Shown here: in pieces, positions 43,999-55,457 of the stretch
How the letters are laid out: every line of letters starts with the position of its first letter
Position numbering within the stretch: position 1 is the first letter of the stretch
Origin: Elmis aenea
Taxonomy: Eukaryota > Arthropoda > Insecta > Coleoptera > Elmidae
Reading direction: 5' to 3'
Assembly: GCA_947652605.1 (NCBI GenBank)
Contig: OX393583.1
Location: 12,317,222-12,381,221, forward strand
Length of the DNA: 64,000 nucleotides
Notes under the pieces: model-generated
The model's input: only the letters and a program-made list of their open reading frames with translations
What the model was told of the DNA's origin: nothing
The model's database searches: none
Position numbers and translations under genes: made by a program

Positions 43999-45289
43999 GA
44001 ATGACGGGATAGTGGTCCTTAGGTTTATAAAGAAAACTCTTTACATCAGCTAAATATTTCGGATCTTTATTTGATCCTTCATCGGTAGCTATAAACAAAA
44101 TACAAAAAGTCCTTAGAATTATAATTTAAGTCTAATAAGGTACTACTCACCGATGAGCGAGGATGTTTGAAAGCAACAAACAGGTGAACATTAAAATTTT
44201 TTTCTCGAAGATGAAATGGTTAAAATTGATGGAAGTACTTCATTAAAATTTGCTTGAATTATTAATCGTCGACACATGTGTTTTCTCTTGAATAAAAATA
44301 AATTGAAATTTGAAAAATTGAAAATTGAAGCTATAAAGAGAAAATCAACATGTGGATTCGTTGAAAATTTGTCACTTTAATCACTAGGATAGATCAACAT
44401 CCAATAAATAAAAGGTACAAAGGATGATGTTAAACATAATAAAAGTTTACGACGGCACGATCAAAACAGTTAACACATAATTAATTTAAATTAAAACAGA
44501 TTCATTATAGCGTGGCAACCATCGCTTCTTGATGTGCAGAATCAGACTGTCAAATGGACGAACGACAAAGTGACGTATAAATATGTGTCTAAACTACCTA
44601 CAGCGTGAAAATCTAACATGAATAACTTAATTATCGTAGTGGTAACAATTACATTGGTAATACAGTAAAAAAGGATTTACAATATAACAATTATCCTTAT
44701 GGTGTTATCACTTTGTCGTTCGTCCATTTGACAGTCTGATTCTGCACATCAAGAAGCGATGGTTGCCACGCTATAATGAATCTGTTTTAATTTAAATTAA
44801 TTATGTGTTAACTGTTTTGATCGTGCCGTCGTAAACTTTTATTATGTTTAACATCATCCTTCGTACCTTTTATTTATTGGATGTTGATCTATCCTAGGGA
44901 TAAAGTGACAAATTGTCAACGAATCCACATGTTGATTTTCTCTTTATAGCTTCAATTTTCAATTTTTCAAATTTTAATTTATTTTTATTCAAGAGAAAAC
45001 ACATGTGTCGACGATTAATAATTCAAGCAAATTTTAATGAAGTACTTCCATCAATTTTAACCATTTCATCTTCGAGAAAAAATTTTTAATGTTCACCTGT
45101 TTGTTGCTTTCAAACATCCTCGCTCATCGGTGAGTAGCACCTTATTAGACTTAAATTATAATTCTAAGGACTTTTTGTATTTTGTTTATAGCTACCGATG
45201 AAGGATCAAATAAAGATCCGAAATATTTAGCTGATGTAAAGAGTTTTCTTTATAAACCTAAGGACCACTATCCCGTCATTCTATTCAAA
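43999..45289. mobile_element. Near-perfect 1.3-kb palindromic element
   Basis: TTGAATAGAATGACGGGATA at 43999 mirrors CCCGTCATTCTATTCAA ending about 45289. The arms (about 575 bp each, to about 44575 and from about 44712) differ at few positions; the 136-bp spacer is unique. Termini lack CAGGG and I found no convincing target duplication. No coding sequence. The high arm identity implies a young insertion. Confidence 0.75.
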
Positions 45290-45702
45290 CTACTACATGG
45301 TCGTAATTTTTGGTTAGTTAAAGATTTATTTCTCTAAAAGTCAGTTGTTAATCAAGTAGCCGTGGAGACATATTTCTATATTAGAAGCTTTAGAACAATT
45401 GCATATCGTTTATTTGTTTGACAGGTAAAAATCTGTCAATTAAGGTACCCGCACACTGGCAACTATTTTCAAGCAACTTTTTAATTACGAAAATAGAACA
45501 CAATAATTTCTTAAGTGACCCGCACATAAGCGATTAGTAGTTGCGGCGATTAAAAAATTCCAACACGTTCGATTCTGGAGGTGAGTCAATTGTTGCCGGG
45601 AAGAATAGACCATGCGTGTGAAGACAAGTCCGCGCACATGGGCGATTAAAAAGTTGCTCTCTCAAGACTCCCTTGTCATTTTGTTCGCATTCGGTAAAGA
45701 TG

Positions 45703-45890
45703 TTGTTGAATATAGAAATATTTATTGAAGAAATTAAAAAAACGCCCTGCGTTGTATGATAATAAAATTAAGGAATATTCAGATAAAAATCTAAAAATAA
45801 AATTGTGGAGTGAATTGTGTCAACAATTTATTAAAAAATAAGATGAACTGAGAGATAAGGAGAAAACTGATTTAAAAAAAAATACATTTT
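45703..45890 (+). pseudogene. Harbinger MADF-domain protein remnant
   Basis: Plus strand: MLLNIEIFIEEIKKTPCVV then, after a one-base shift at a TGA, YDNKIKEYSDKNLKIKLWSE and LCQQFIKK. This is the MADF pattern (I..v...P.lYD...k.Y.dk..k...W..i), the Myb-like DNA-binding accessory protein of Harbinger elements. Frameshift and stops make it nonfunctional; only the first third is recognisable. Confidence 0.65.
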
Positions 45891-46125
45891 TTATTTTTTA
45901 TTTGTTCAGTGTTATTTTATCAAATATGGTATTTTAAGTAATTTTAAGAGAGTAATAAAGTTATTATTTTACTAAAAGTAATAACGGATATAGTTATCAT
46001 AGATATTGTAGAATACAAAAAAAAGAATCTTTAAATTTGGTCGTATTGCCAAGAAACACACCCTTTAGGCGAAATAAAGTAATTAGCAATATAATCTCTA
46101 ATAGAAACTACTTGGACGCTGCTTC

Positions 46126-46275
46126 TTACTCCGAGAGCTGGAATATCATCCAAGGGCATTCATAAAGCATTTCTTCAAAATGTAGTTGTTCATGTTTTCT
46201 AACATAATTGTGTAGAATGCAACATGCTTTTATAATGGAATCACTAAATTCAATATTGGTATCTAGCGATCTGTG
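46126..46275 (-). pseudogene. Harbinger DDE transposase, C-terminal piece
   Basis: Minus strand: RSLDTNIEFSDSIIKACCIL then HNYVRKHEQL. The motif I.ACC.LHN.V.. is the conserved end of DDE_Tnp_4 (PIF/Harbinger) nucleases. It continues the frame of 47502-47752 once the hAT and one copy of its 8-bp duplication are ignored. Confidence 0.75.
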
Positions 46276-47501
46276 CAGTGGCGGATCTTGATTTTGTGGG
46301 GCCCCAGGCGCAACCTGATCTGGAGGCCCCCTATTAAGATGGTTCACTAAAATGAACAATGCACAAAAATCATAACGTTTTTTATTTTTAGAACCAACAA
46401 AAACATAAACACAAAAATCAAATACGGAAACAAAAAAATGTTCTCAGGTACCAGAAAAAAAAAATCACATTCCCATTTAAAAGAAAAAATCCCGTCTCAG
46501 GTAAAAAAATCACAGTAAAATTCTGCATCATACAGTACAGGTGGTCCAAATTCGATGGGACTACAATGGGTATCTCGGTTAATATTTAAGATAGAGAAAC
46601 GGTTAAATTACCAAAAATGTGCAGTTTTTTGAGACAAACTCAGAACCGTTTTCAAAAATATTCTATCATTTCCGGTTTTCGAGTTATTGAATAAAAAGTG
46701 TTTTTTTGTTATATTTATAATGTGTCATATCTCCCTTATTGTTTTAAATATCAAAAAAGTTTATACAGATTATTTTTAGATATTTTTTATGTAGATTTTG
46801 ATAGTAGGTACTAAAAAAAATTTTACGCTTGCCGTTAAAAAGGTATGACACAAACTCACCTTTTTTAAATGGAAGCTATAGTTGGCTATGACCTATTTAA
46901 ATTCCTTATTTTTTCCCTTTCCAAATATATTAGGGTTGATGTATTTATTTTCAATAATACGCAAGTTACAAAGGTTTTTAAAATTTATTAAAGATGAGAA
47001 ACAAAAAGCGGGTTGTGAAAACAAAGGAAAATCGGAAAAGATAGAATATATTTGACAACAATTCTGAGTTTGTCCCAAAAAAACTGCACATTTTTGGTAC
47101 ATTAACCGTTTCTCTATCTTGACTATTAAGCGAGATGCCCATGTAATCCCATCGAATTTGGACCACCCTGTACAGTACATCGGCTTGCAGTGCACTGTAA
47201 TCAGATGCAAGCAGGGTTGCAAGTTTTGGCGATTTGGAACCAAATTGGCTATCATTTTTGTTTAATTTAACATGTTTTTTTTTTAATTGGCATCAATGGC
47301 TATTACACAATACCCACTATGCAAATAGGTTTTAGAAGATATTACAATTTGCCTACAATTATTATTTTATAATTATCATATTAACAGACAATAAAAATTT
47401 AATTTTTGTTTTTGAGGATGACGAACCCAACGATTCTGAGGCCCCCTTTTGCCGAGGCCCGAGGCGCGCGCCTCATGCGCCTGTGCGGTAATCCGCCACT
47501 G
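46276..47501. mobile_element. hAT-type element inside the Harbinger transposase
   Basis: CAGTGGCGGATCTTGATTTT (46276) mirrors CGGTAATCCGCCACTG (ending 47501), with the exact 8-bp duplication GATCTGTG (46268-46275, 47502-47509). GC-rich GGGGCCCC/GAGGCCCC subterminal blocks. Its interior carries element G copy 4. Confidence 0.87.
46538..47170. mobile_element. Element G, copy 4 (shortened)
   Basis: CAGGTGGTCCAAATTCGATG (46538) mirrors CGAATTTGGACCACCCTG (ending 47170), TA-flanked. The centre is deleted relative to the 1.2-kb G at 54240. Left arm carries the TAGTTGGCTATGACC module (near 46875). Confidence 0.75.
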
Positions 47502-47752
47502 GATCTGTGGAGTATTCGCCATTTGTTAGCTAAAATTCCAAATGTACATTCTAACATTTTGCGTTCTCTCAATAGTCTGTTATTAAAGATACGTTGCTTT
47601 ACAGACCAATTTCTGCTCGGATATGGCCGCAAAACAAATTTTGAGAGAGCAAATGCCTCATCCCCCACAAATGTAAATGGCATTGCCATGCCATTTTTAT
47701 CATTAGAAAGACATTTTTCTTCTGGTATGTTTAGTTCATTTTTCTCCAGCAA
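47502..47752 (-). pseudogene. Harbinger DDE transposase, central piece
   Basis: Minus strand: AMPFTFVGDEAFALSKFVLR, PYPSRNWSVKQRIFNNRLLR, ERKMLECTFGILANKWRILH. F.gD.aF.L...l..Py.........FN.r...R...E..FG.l...wr.l is the second-Asp and Glu region of PIF/Harbinger nucleases. The Asp in VGDEAF and Glu in MLECTFG are present. The upstream third of the nuclease was not traced. Confidence 0.8.
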
Positions 47753-48151
47753 ACGTGAAAATGCCGATCCTTTGAAAATGTTAGAATCACTTGACTAGCC
47801 ATATGCTCCGACTTCTACATAAATGATATTGTAATTGGATTCTGATATGGCTAAAAGCATAGTGGAAACGAAAGATTTATAAATAAAAATTTCAAACTGT
47901 CACACAATTTATAAAATTGTTTTTCTATAAGTCTTCTGCTAATCAATGTATGGACCCAAAATTTTCTGTACTTTTTTTCCTTATTAAATCTAAGGCACAA
48001 ACACGTGCAGTTTCGATGAAATCTATTTTAGAAACCCAGCGAAAAGCAACTATTTAGTTGCCAGTGGGCGTTTGGCAGAGCAGCGGGCAACTTTTAGGCA
48101 ACTAGATTATTTAATCACCGAGATTGAAAAGTTGCCAGTGTGCGGGTACCC

Positions 48152-48559
48152 TTAGTATAATGGGGTAATCGCAGGGGTCGGCAACCTTTTTTTTTCAATA
48201 AGGGCGCAATATAAATTCAAAAGTTATTGGGGGGCGCCCGAAAAAAAAACTTTAAAATATTAAAGGTTTTATTTTCGGTAGTGGCCTTATGGACATACTA
48301 CATAAGGTTCAAATTCGCACATTTTAGTCGGTTAGCAATGAAAACTTCCGTCGTTTTTGACGGGCTATACCACCATTTTCTTGTATGTAAATTAAATTCG
48401 CAAAAGTCTAGAAGTCCCGGGAAATCCCGGGACGTTGATAAAAAAGTCTCGAGTCCCATTAAAAAATTGTCGAGACTCAAAATCCCTAGCTGCTGAAAAA
48501 GAGATATTTAAAAAAACAAATACAAAATCTTCCCAAAAAACACCACATCTCCAAATACA
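48152..48559. repeat. Solo hAT end and a CCCGGGA-type fragment
   Basis: CAGGGGTCGGCAACC at 48172 is a typical hAT terminus without a partner. 48395-48488 matches the right end of the element at 28313-30467. Confidence 0.5.
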
Positions 48560-49030
48560 GTGCGTTTCAGTGCCGAGGAGGATAAACAGTTAATCAAACG
48601 TCTTTTCTCCTCCTGAAAACTTTGACGATCTGCACGAAACATCGACGGAACTTGATAATGACCTTAGTAGAGACGTGGCAGATAACATTCCATCAACAAA
48701 TGAAGCTGAAGAACTTTACCCCCAACCTCAACAAACATCTCAACCACCTCCTCCTACTGCATTCCGACCTCCTCTGTTCAAAAACAGAAAAGAAAATGCT
48801 TCATTTCTCAAGTATTTAAAGAAGACAGAAGACAGAATCCACTTTAGAAACTGTCTCGAAGAACTTGCGAAGCCACCTACACAAGAAAATGATGTGGACC
48901 TGTTCTTTAAAACCATGGCTCTAACAGTGAAAAAAATTCGACCTGATCTTATCATTCGCATCAAATGAAAGTTTTCCAAATCGTCAATAAGATGGAATTG
49001 TTAAACCAGCAGCAGCAACAAATTTAAAAA
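48560..49030 (+). pseudogene. BESS-motif (MADF-BESS type) protein fragment
   Basis: Plus-strand frame 48675-48968 carries a Pro/Gln-rich stretch, then NDVDLFFKTMALTVKKIRPD. After a one-base shift, MKVFQIVNKMELLNQQQQQ follows. D..FF...A..vKk..P......k..vFqiV...e is the BESS motif found at the C terminus of MADF-domain regulators and of Harbinger accessory proteins. It lies outside the Harbinger at 45443-48151, so it may belong to a second, decayed element. A frameshift and missing N-terminus make it a pseudogene. Confidence 0.6.
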
Positions 49031-49398
49031 CATATCGCCGACTGTTTCCTGCGCTTAGAATAAGTCTGGAGCAAGTACTCCTCTACTTCATCGCCCATAT
49101 GTTTAACTATTAGCAAACCCAATAGTTTCTTCTTGTTTTCTCCAAAGCGATTCATGAATGCAGTGAAGTTGCGACACGGTTATTAAGAACACTCCTTTTT
49201 AACAAGCACAAGTAGACTGAATAACTATTAACTAATGCGCTGGCGATTTATTTTTGTAGGAAAACACAAATACGCGGCGTGTTTCGGTTTACGTTCCTGC
49301 CGGCGCAATAGGCTCATCACGTTCTACGCCGCGCAAATACCTGCTGCTAGGAAAACGCGGCTTAAGCTTACATCTCCCATAGCGTTATAACGTTACAC
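49031..49398. other. No recognisable feature
   Basis: GC-richer sequence (GCGGCG, CGCGGCGTG near 49270-49360) without recognisable ends or coding sequence. Confidence 0.35.
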
Positions 49399-49406
49399 CG
49401 TGGCGG

Positions 49407-51720
49407 CAGTGGCGTAGCAATGAATTCAGCACCCTGGAGCAAGTAGGGTCAGTGCGCCCTCTTGTTTCTCGGAAGAGTCTGACGAAATTTCTTTTAAACG
49501 TCTAGTTTAAAAAAATGTATCCATGTTTAGTTTCATGCAAAAACAACTTTAAAATATTTTTTTTCTCGCTTTTTCATTGGCAAATCGGTCAATAACTTTA
49601 TCCAGATCAAGTTGACAAGCTATTGTTTTTTCGATTGATATAGTGGCCAAAGCTCTAAGACGTGCTGCTTCTTAATTAGGTTTTGATTAATTTTAGTTTT
49701 ATTGATATTTTAGCAACTTTCTTTAAAACTTCATTTTCAGCTTCTTGCTTTTCTATTCTTCTTTTTTTAAACTAAGCAACACTTAGTTTTTTTGACATCT
49801 ATAAATGCCTACAATAAAATATATATTATGTTCATTCTAAATAATCAATTTTTTTTAAATTATTTTAAGAGTTTTAAAAACCATTTTTGTGACCCTTAAA
49901 TGGATGAATTTTTTAAAATTAGATTTAAATAATATTTTCTGTATATTTAATTGTAGGGAATTTGAGAAAAATAATTTAAAAAAGCATTCACAATTTTTCA
50001 ACAGTTTTTATCGAAAAACAAAAGTTGTTGATGAAAAGCAATATTTGTGTACAACGAAAAATTAAATGTGTTGGTGAAACACAACTTTGTACAAAACAAT
50101 AAATAAAAGATGTTGCCGAAGAACAACACTGCGCAAAACAGCAACATTTATTTTAGGTGCAAATTATTTTGTTACAACATAGAGCCACAAACATATTTTT
50201 CACAGTTTTTAACTAATTCCATTTTATTTTGTAATTACGTCACTACTCACTATAAAACGTTTTTTCATTAAAATAACATGAAAATTATGAAATGCCAAGT
50301 TTGTAATAATTGCAAATTGTTGCTATTTGGCATTTGGCAACGTAACTTTTATACTACTGCTATAAGCGGAGGTACAATATTGCATTATAATTCGATAAAG
50401 TTGACTTTGATCTGTTAAAAACTTTTTTCTTTGTTAAAATATTCTTTCATTAAAATACAAAAATATTAAATCTTTAAAGCTGTAATAAATCACGAAAATT
50501 AGGTTGTTTTTTTTATGATTAATTTTCAAAAATTGTCGCCCTTTATGAAATTGTTTCTTAAGTCTGTTTTATACTACACTATTTTTTCGTTTAAGAAAAT
50601 CATATACGATTTTCTAGTACGGTGTCAATCAGAAATTACAAATCTTGAACCAAAAATTCGTACGAAATTATTACCGTCCCTATATGCGTCCTATTTTAGC
50701 ATGGGCGTGTTTTGTGGCATGGGCGCATGCGTATTCTACTGCAACTGTATCTGACCGCATGTCATTTGTGGGTTAGGTTAACTGACACAATCAAACGATG
50801 TTAAATACTACTTATTACCGTTATATCCCTCACAATTTATTTTGTAGGAATAAATATGTAGAATGGAACAAGCGTTAAATATACGTTAAATTTGAAAATG
50901 ATTCGCTTTCTGTTGTGATCAAATTGAACATTTTCGTACCGAAAAATAGTACAATGTAAAAGGTTCATATTTTCCATGCTAAATTCTTGAACGAAATTTT
51001 TGTATCAAAAATCGTATACGATTTTCTTAAACGAAAAAATAGTATAGTATCAAACAGTCTTTAAACTATGCATTACAGAAAGTGTTGTGAATCATCAACA
51101 AGTAGAATTGTGCCAAAATAATTTTTATGGTTTTTACATAATAATAATAATACAATAACACCTATATGTTGCCAATCGGTAACACTATGCATTTAAGGGT
51201 TTAATTATCTTTTGTTGCAAAATTAAATGAAATGTTATTCTTTATGTTGCAATCTCAATTAACAATAATTAAAAACAAACCGCTTACTTATTTACGTCTG
51301 TGAATCCAAAAACACACTGTTCACTGTACACAAGTAATTTAGTAAAATAATAGTCATAAATAGTACCTACACAGGACACAGAACAAACAATTAAATTAAT
51401 ACTGAAAAATTCTACAAAGTCATTAATACAGAACAATAAATTACAATCCACACTTCTACAGTAAACTCAAAAAGTTTACGTTGAAATACCTCTAGATACG
51501 TTGCATAAGCAATATTAGACATACAATTTATATAGTACTGCCATCTACAAAGTGATGTACTAATTTTGAACAGTTTCTGCTCGTAATATTTTAAAATTGC
51601 GCCATCTATGTCAATCTACAGGAAATATAATTTTTATTTCGCCCTTTCTAATTTTGCGCCCTCAAGATTCGTGCGCCTGGAGCAGTTTGCTCCAACTGCT
51701 CCACGATTGCTACGCCACTG
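49407..51720 (-). mobile_element. hAT element with CAGTGGCGTAGCAAT ends
   Basis: CAGTGGCGTAGCAATGAATT (49407) mirrors GATTGCTACGCCACTG (ending 51720), flanked by the exact 8-bp duplication CGTGGCGG (49399-49406, 51721-51728). 2314 bp. A minus-strand Lys/Glu-rich stretch near 49700-49800 (FKKRRIEKQEAENEVLKKV) resembles the N-terminus of MYM-type hAT transposases. The rest is degenerate AT-rich sequence. Confidence 0.85.
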
Positions 51721-51965
51721 CGTGGCGGTGCAGAATAGCACCATTCGTAGAAACCAGGGACTGAGAACGGAACGAAAACGAAAACGTTAAACGAAATTAA
51801 CCGGAATTTTTTTAAGAACGAAAACGAAACCGAAAACGAAATTATTATTTTTCGTTCAAGAACGAAAACGAAATAAATATTTTCCAAAACCGGTTTTAAC
51901 CGGTTTTGTCGCTATTTCAAATTTATTTGTTAAACACAAACGCGAATTTACCTTCTGTGCTGAAG

Positions 51966-52686
51966 TAGGGTTGCCAGGTGTCCCGATTAATCGGGATTGT
52001 CCCGATTTTGAGTCCCTAGTCCCGGTGTCCCGGCTAAATCTTTCGGGACGTTCTAATATCCCGGTTCATCGCTTTTTCGATTCTTACGTTTGGCGTTGTC
52101 AAACCGGTAGCGGCCACCTTCGGCGTGTCTCGACCTTGTTCGGTATTTTTACACCCAGCTCCATGATCACACCTCACAACTCTCAGGACTCTTGGCCTGT
52201 CCAAAATGCCGAACAAAAAGAGCAAATTTTCCGACAAATATAGCGAAAAATATCCTTTTATTAAGAAAACGCTAAACTGAAAATAAAGCCTTCTGCAAAA
52301 ATGTAAGATTTGTGAGAGTATTTCTGTGACTTTTGTTGTATATTTTCCTTATACATATACAGGGTGTGTATAAATTGGCGGAAGCGCTACACGTGACGAT
52401 GTTCTTCGTAAAATTCTAAGTCGAAAATCTTAATACAAAAATGTTGTACCATGCTTCCTATGGCCTCAACATTTTTGTATTAAGATTTTCGACTTAGAAT
52501 TTTACGAAGAACATCGCCACGTGTAGCGCTTCCGCCAATTTATACACACCCTGTATATAGTCAGTATTGTGATTTTTAAGTGGAGTTCTGAGATTGTTTT
52601 TTGTTTTTGTTCTTAGTAAACGAATTGTATCTATTCCTCTTTTTTTTATTGTCCCGGTTTGACGACCAAGAAATCTGGCAACCCTA
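51966..52686. mobile_element. hAT-like element with TAGGGTTGCCAG ends
   Basis: TAGGGTTGCCAGGTGTCCCG (51966) mirrors ATCTGGCAACCCTA (ending 52686). The host sequence breaks at TGCTG on both sides (TGCTGAAG left, TGCTGGGA right), an imperfect 8-bp duplication; the copy at 17632-18912 shows the uninterrupted site. No coding sequence. Confidence 0.72.
52360..52553. mobile_element. 194-bp near-perfect hairpin MITE
   Basis: CAGGGTGTGTATAAATTGGC (52360) mirrors GCCAATTTATACACACCCTG (52553), flanked by TA. Arms of about 90 bp are nearly identical and the loop is only about 14 bp. The smallest complete CAGGG-type element here, nested in 51966-52686. Confidence 0.85.
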
Positions 52687-53776
52687 TGCTGGGAAGACTC
52701 CACGAGGCAGTAAAAAATCTCACTTGAAATAAGTGAGCTTCACTTTTCTCCATATATTTGCGTGAATATGTATTGACAACTTTATTGTTTATACTTGCAA
52801 TTTCGTGTAACACAATTAACGGTACAGATATTCTCTATTTCTAATTTGTTTTTTAGATCTTCAATATAGAATATACAATTGATTGGATATATATTATCAA
52901 TGTGTATGTTTTATTTGCGTTTAGACATAATAATAGTAAAATTTATTCTTACTTCGAAAAGGACTAATGTAAAAGAAAATTTATTGGAAAATGTGTTGCT
53001 AATAAGATATAACGGAATGTGAAAATGTTTATTGTGTGGTATGTACAAACTATAAAGTTAAAGTATGTTTCAAGTTAATATAAGTTTTTTTTAAATATAT
53101 TTTTTATTTATAACATTTAGTAAATTATCCAATTGAATTCATTCTTTTGTCTTTTTAAATAATTACAGCAGGATCTTATTTAATTCAAATGCATAGATTT
53201 TTAGTACTAAAACAAATTTAAAACAGCACTTGCTATATTTTCATATTTTTAGATAAAGATCGTGTGTCTAATTTAACCTAATCACGTTGTGTTTTTGCAC
53301 CTTACGGGTGTTAAACTTAATAAAATTTAATATGGCGATGGTTAGCCAGTCTAAAATATGCTGTCCGTAAGCATTAAACCCCATCGTCATAGTTTATATT
53401 TTAGTTGAGACGCAAATATTGTTATCGTATTTATAGAGGGTGGTGGTGACTAGAAAAATTTTTTAACGACAAAAAAAATATTGTAAAACCGGTTTTAACC
53501 GTTATTATTTCGGTTCACGAAAACGAAAAAAGAATTTTTTCGGTTAGAACGAAAAGAACGAAAACGATATATTTCGTTTTCGTTCCAAACAGAAACGAAC
53601 GGAATTTTTTTCGTTTTTAGTCCCTGGTAGAAACTGATTCGAGCGCTATATCTACTTCAGGGCGCAAACTTTTCAATCCACCCATGTAACTGGCTGCGCT
53701 AACTTTGTTTTGTACCTATAATTAAGAAGAACTGTGCGCAAACAAAATAAAATAAAAAAATACTTTTAATTTTCAG

Positions 53777-53968
53777 TCAAGCGTCGTCTATGTGACAGCA
53801 AAGTGGTTGAAGAAGCTGCAAAATGGGTTGAACTTAGCGTGAGACCTGCGACCCGCGCCTGGTCTAAAGGCAAAAATTTGGGCTTGGCCGTGACCGTAGA
53901 GGATCAAGACGGCGTCTTCCTGAAAGCGGACAAGTTCTTCAAAGGAGCTACTTGCATGGTCGGCACGT
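53777..53968 (+). CDS. ana: TGF-beta-propeptide-like secreted protein, exon 4
   Basis: Residues 273 (last two bases) to 336 plus one base of 337. Acceptor TTTTCAG, donor GTGAGT at 53969; the alternative GTGTGA two bases earlier would break the frame to exon 5. It contains LKRRLCDSK, then AAKWVELSVRPATRAWSKGK and NLGLAVTVEDQDG, matching the TGF-beta propeptide pattern W...dv...v..W......n.GL.v.v. A basic stretch spans the exon 3/4 junction (SKKKLKRR) but lacks the RxxR furin form. Two Cys are present. The hAT MITE ends 150 bp upstream. Confidence 0.78.
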
Positions 53969-54239
53969 GTGAGTGTGTTATCAACTAACAGTTACTAACT
54001 AAGTTTGACCCTTGAATTTTCATAATTAATTCTGATTCGCCTAACACGTTTGTTCAAAACATAAATATTCATTAGTTTTGAGTGCCCACGAAGAAATAAG
54101 GTAAGAAACAAAAAGGTGATACAAAGTCGGCAACCATTGAGATCACGATTATTACTAGAAATAAAGCATGGTTTCACTTTTGATCTCCAACAAGTTTTAT
54201 TTTGAATTTTTTTTTAAATTTTGAATAATTAACCATATA

Positions 54240-55455
54240 CAGGGTGGTCCAAATTCGATGGGATTGCATGGGTATCTCGGTTAATATTTAAGATAGAGAA
54301 ACGGTTAAATTACCAAAAATGTGCAGTTTTTTGAAACAAACTCAGAACCGTTTTCAAAAATATATAATCATTTCCGGTTTTCGAGTTATCGAATAAAAAG
54401 TGTTTTTTTGTCATATAATTAATATGTCATATCTCCGTTATTGTTGTAAATATCAAAAATATTTATTAAGATTGTTTTTGGATATTTTTATGTTTAATTT
54501 GATTATACTAAAAAAAAAATTTTTACGCTCGCCGTTAAAAAGTTATGACACAAACTTACCTTTTTTTAAATGGAAACGATAGTTGGCTGTGAGCTATTTA
54601 AATTCCTCATTTTTTTCTCATTTCAAATATATAAGGGTTGATGTATTTATTTTCAACAATACGCAAGTTATGAAGGTTTTTTAGTTTTTTTTTTAAAGAA
54701 AATCATAGTAGGCTGTGAAAACAAAAAATAAACAAGGTGTAAAACCTTATAAAACTCATGTGGTACAAGTTACCAAGGTTTTTTAATTTGTTATTGAGAT
54801 AAATACGAAATTTTCTGAACATAAGATAAACAACAATATCCTACATTACTGCTGATACCGACTATATCGTTGTTTTCTTATTTTCAAATATTTACAATGT
54901 TTATCTCCACAACAAATTAAAAAACCTTGGTAACTTGTACCAGATGAGTTTTGTAAGGTTTTACACCTTGTTTGGTTTTTGTTTTTATAGCCTACTATGA
55001 TTTTCTTAGAAAAAAAACCTAAAAAACCTTCATAACTTGCGTATTATTAAAAATAAATACATATATATTTGGAATGAGAAACAAATAAGGAATTTAAATA
55101 TGTCATAGCCAACTATCGCTTCTATTTAAAAAAAGGTAATTTTGTGTCATAACTTTTTAACAGCGAGCGTAATTTTTTTTTTTTTAGTATAATCAAATTA
55201 AACATAAAAATATCTAAAAATAATCTTAATAAATATTTTCGATATTTACAACAATAACGGAGATATGACACATTATTAATATGACAAAAAAACACTTTTT
55301 ATTCAATAACTCGAAAACCGGAAATGATAGAATATTTTTGAAAACGGTTCTGAGTTTGTCTCAAAAAACTGCACATTTTTGGTAATTTAACCGTTTCTCT
55401 ATCTTAAATATTAAGCGAAATACCCATGCAATCCCATCGAATTTGGACCACCCTG
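54240..55455. mobile_element. Palindromic DNA element G, complete copy
   Basis: CAGGGTGGTCCAAATTCGAT (54240) mirrors ATCGAATTTGGACCACCCTG (55455), TA-flanked. The arms carry the CGATAGTTGGCTGTGAG module. An inner boundary CAAGGTGTAAAACC (about 54733) is mirrored at GGTTTTACACCTTG (about 54970), another concentric pair. Centre near 54850. Confidence 0.78.
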
Positions 55456-55457
55456 TA

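Larger units (their letters stand above)
45443..48151. mobile_element. PIF/Harbinger element, disrupted by a hAT
   Basis: AGGTACCCGCACACTGGCAA (45443) mirrors TTGCCAGTGTGCGGGTACCC (ending 48151), flanked by TTA (45440-45442, 48152-48154), the 3-bp duplication expected of this superfamily. It has the two-gene arrangement: a MADF-domain gene on the plus strand at the left and a DDE nuclease on the minus strand. The nuclease is split by the hAT at 46276-47501. Confidence 0.85.
51755..53626. mobile_element. hAT-type MITE, copy 2, with nested insertion
   Basis: CAGGGACTGAGAACGGAACG (51755) mirrors CGTTTTTAGTCCCTG (ending 53626), with the exact 8-bp duplication GTAGAAAC (51747-51754, 53627-53634). 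It is an inverted relative of 17632-18912. It contains a second hAT-like element at 51966-52686 and preserves the empty site for the 85-bp insertion found in the other copy. Confidence 0.87.

Noticed and set aside
46893..47255. Minus-strand 120-codon ORF
   Set aside because: Lies in the right arm of palindromic element G; no domain, and the same frame is not conserved in the other G copies.
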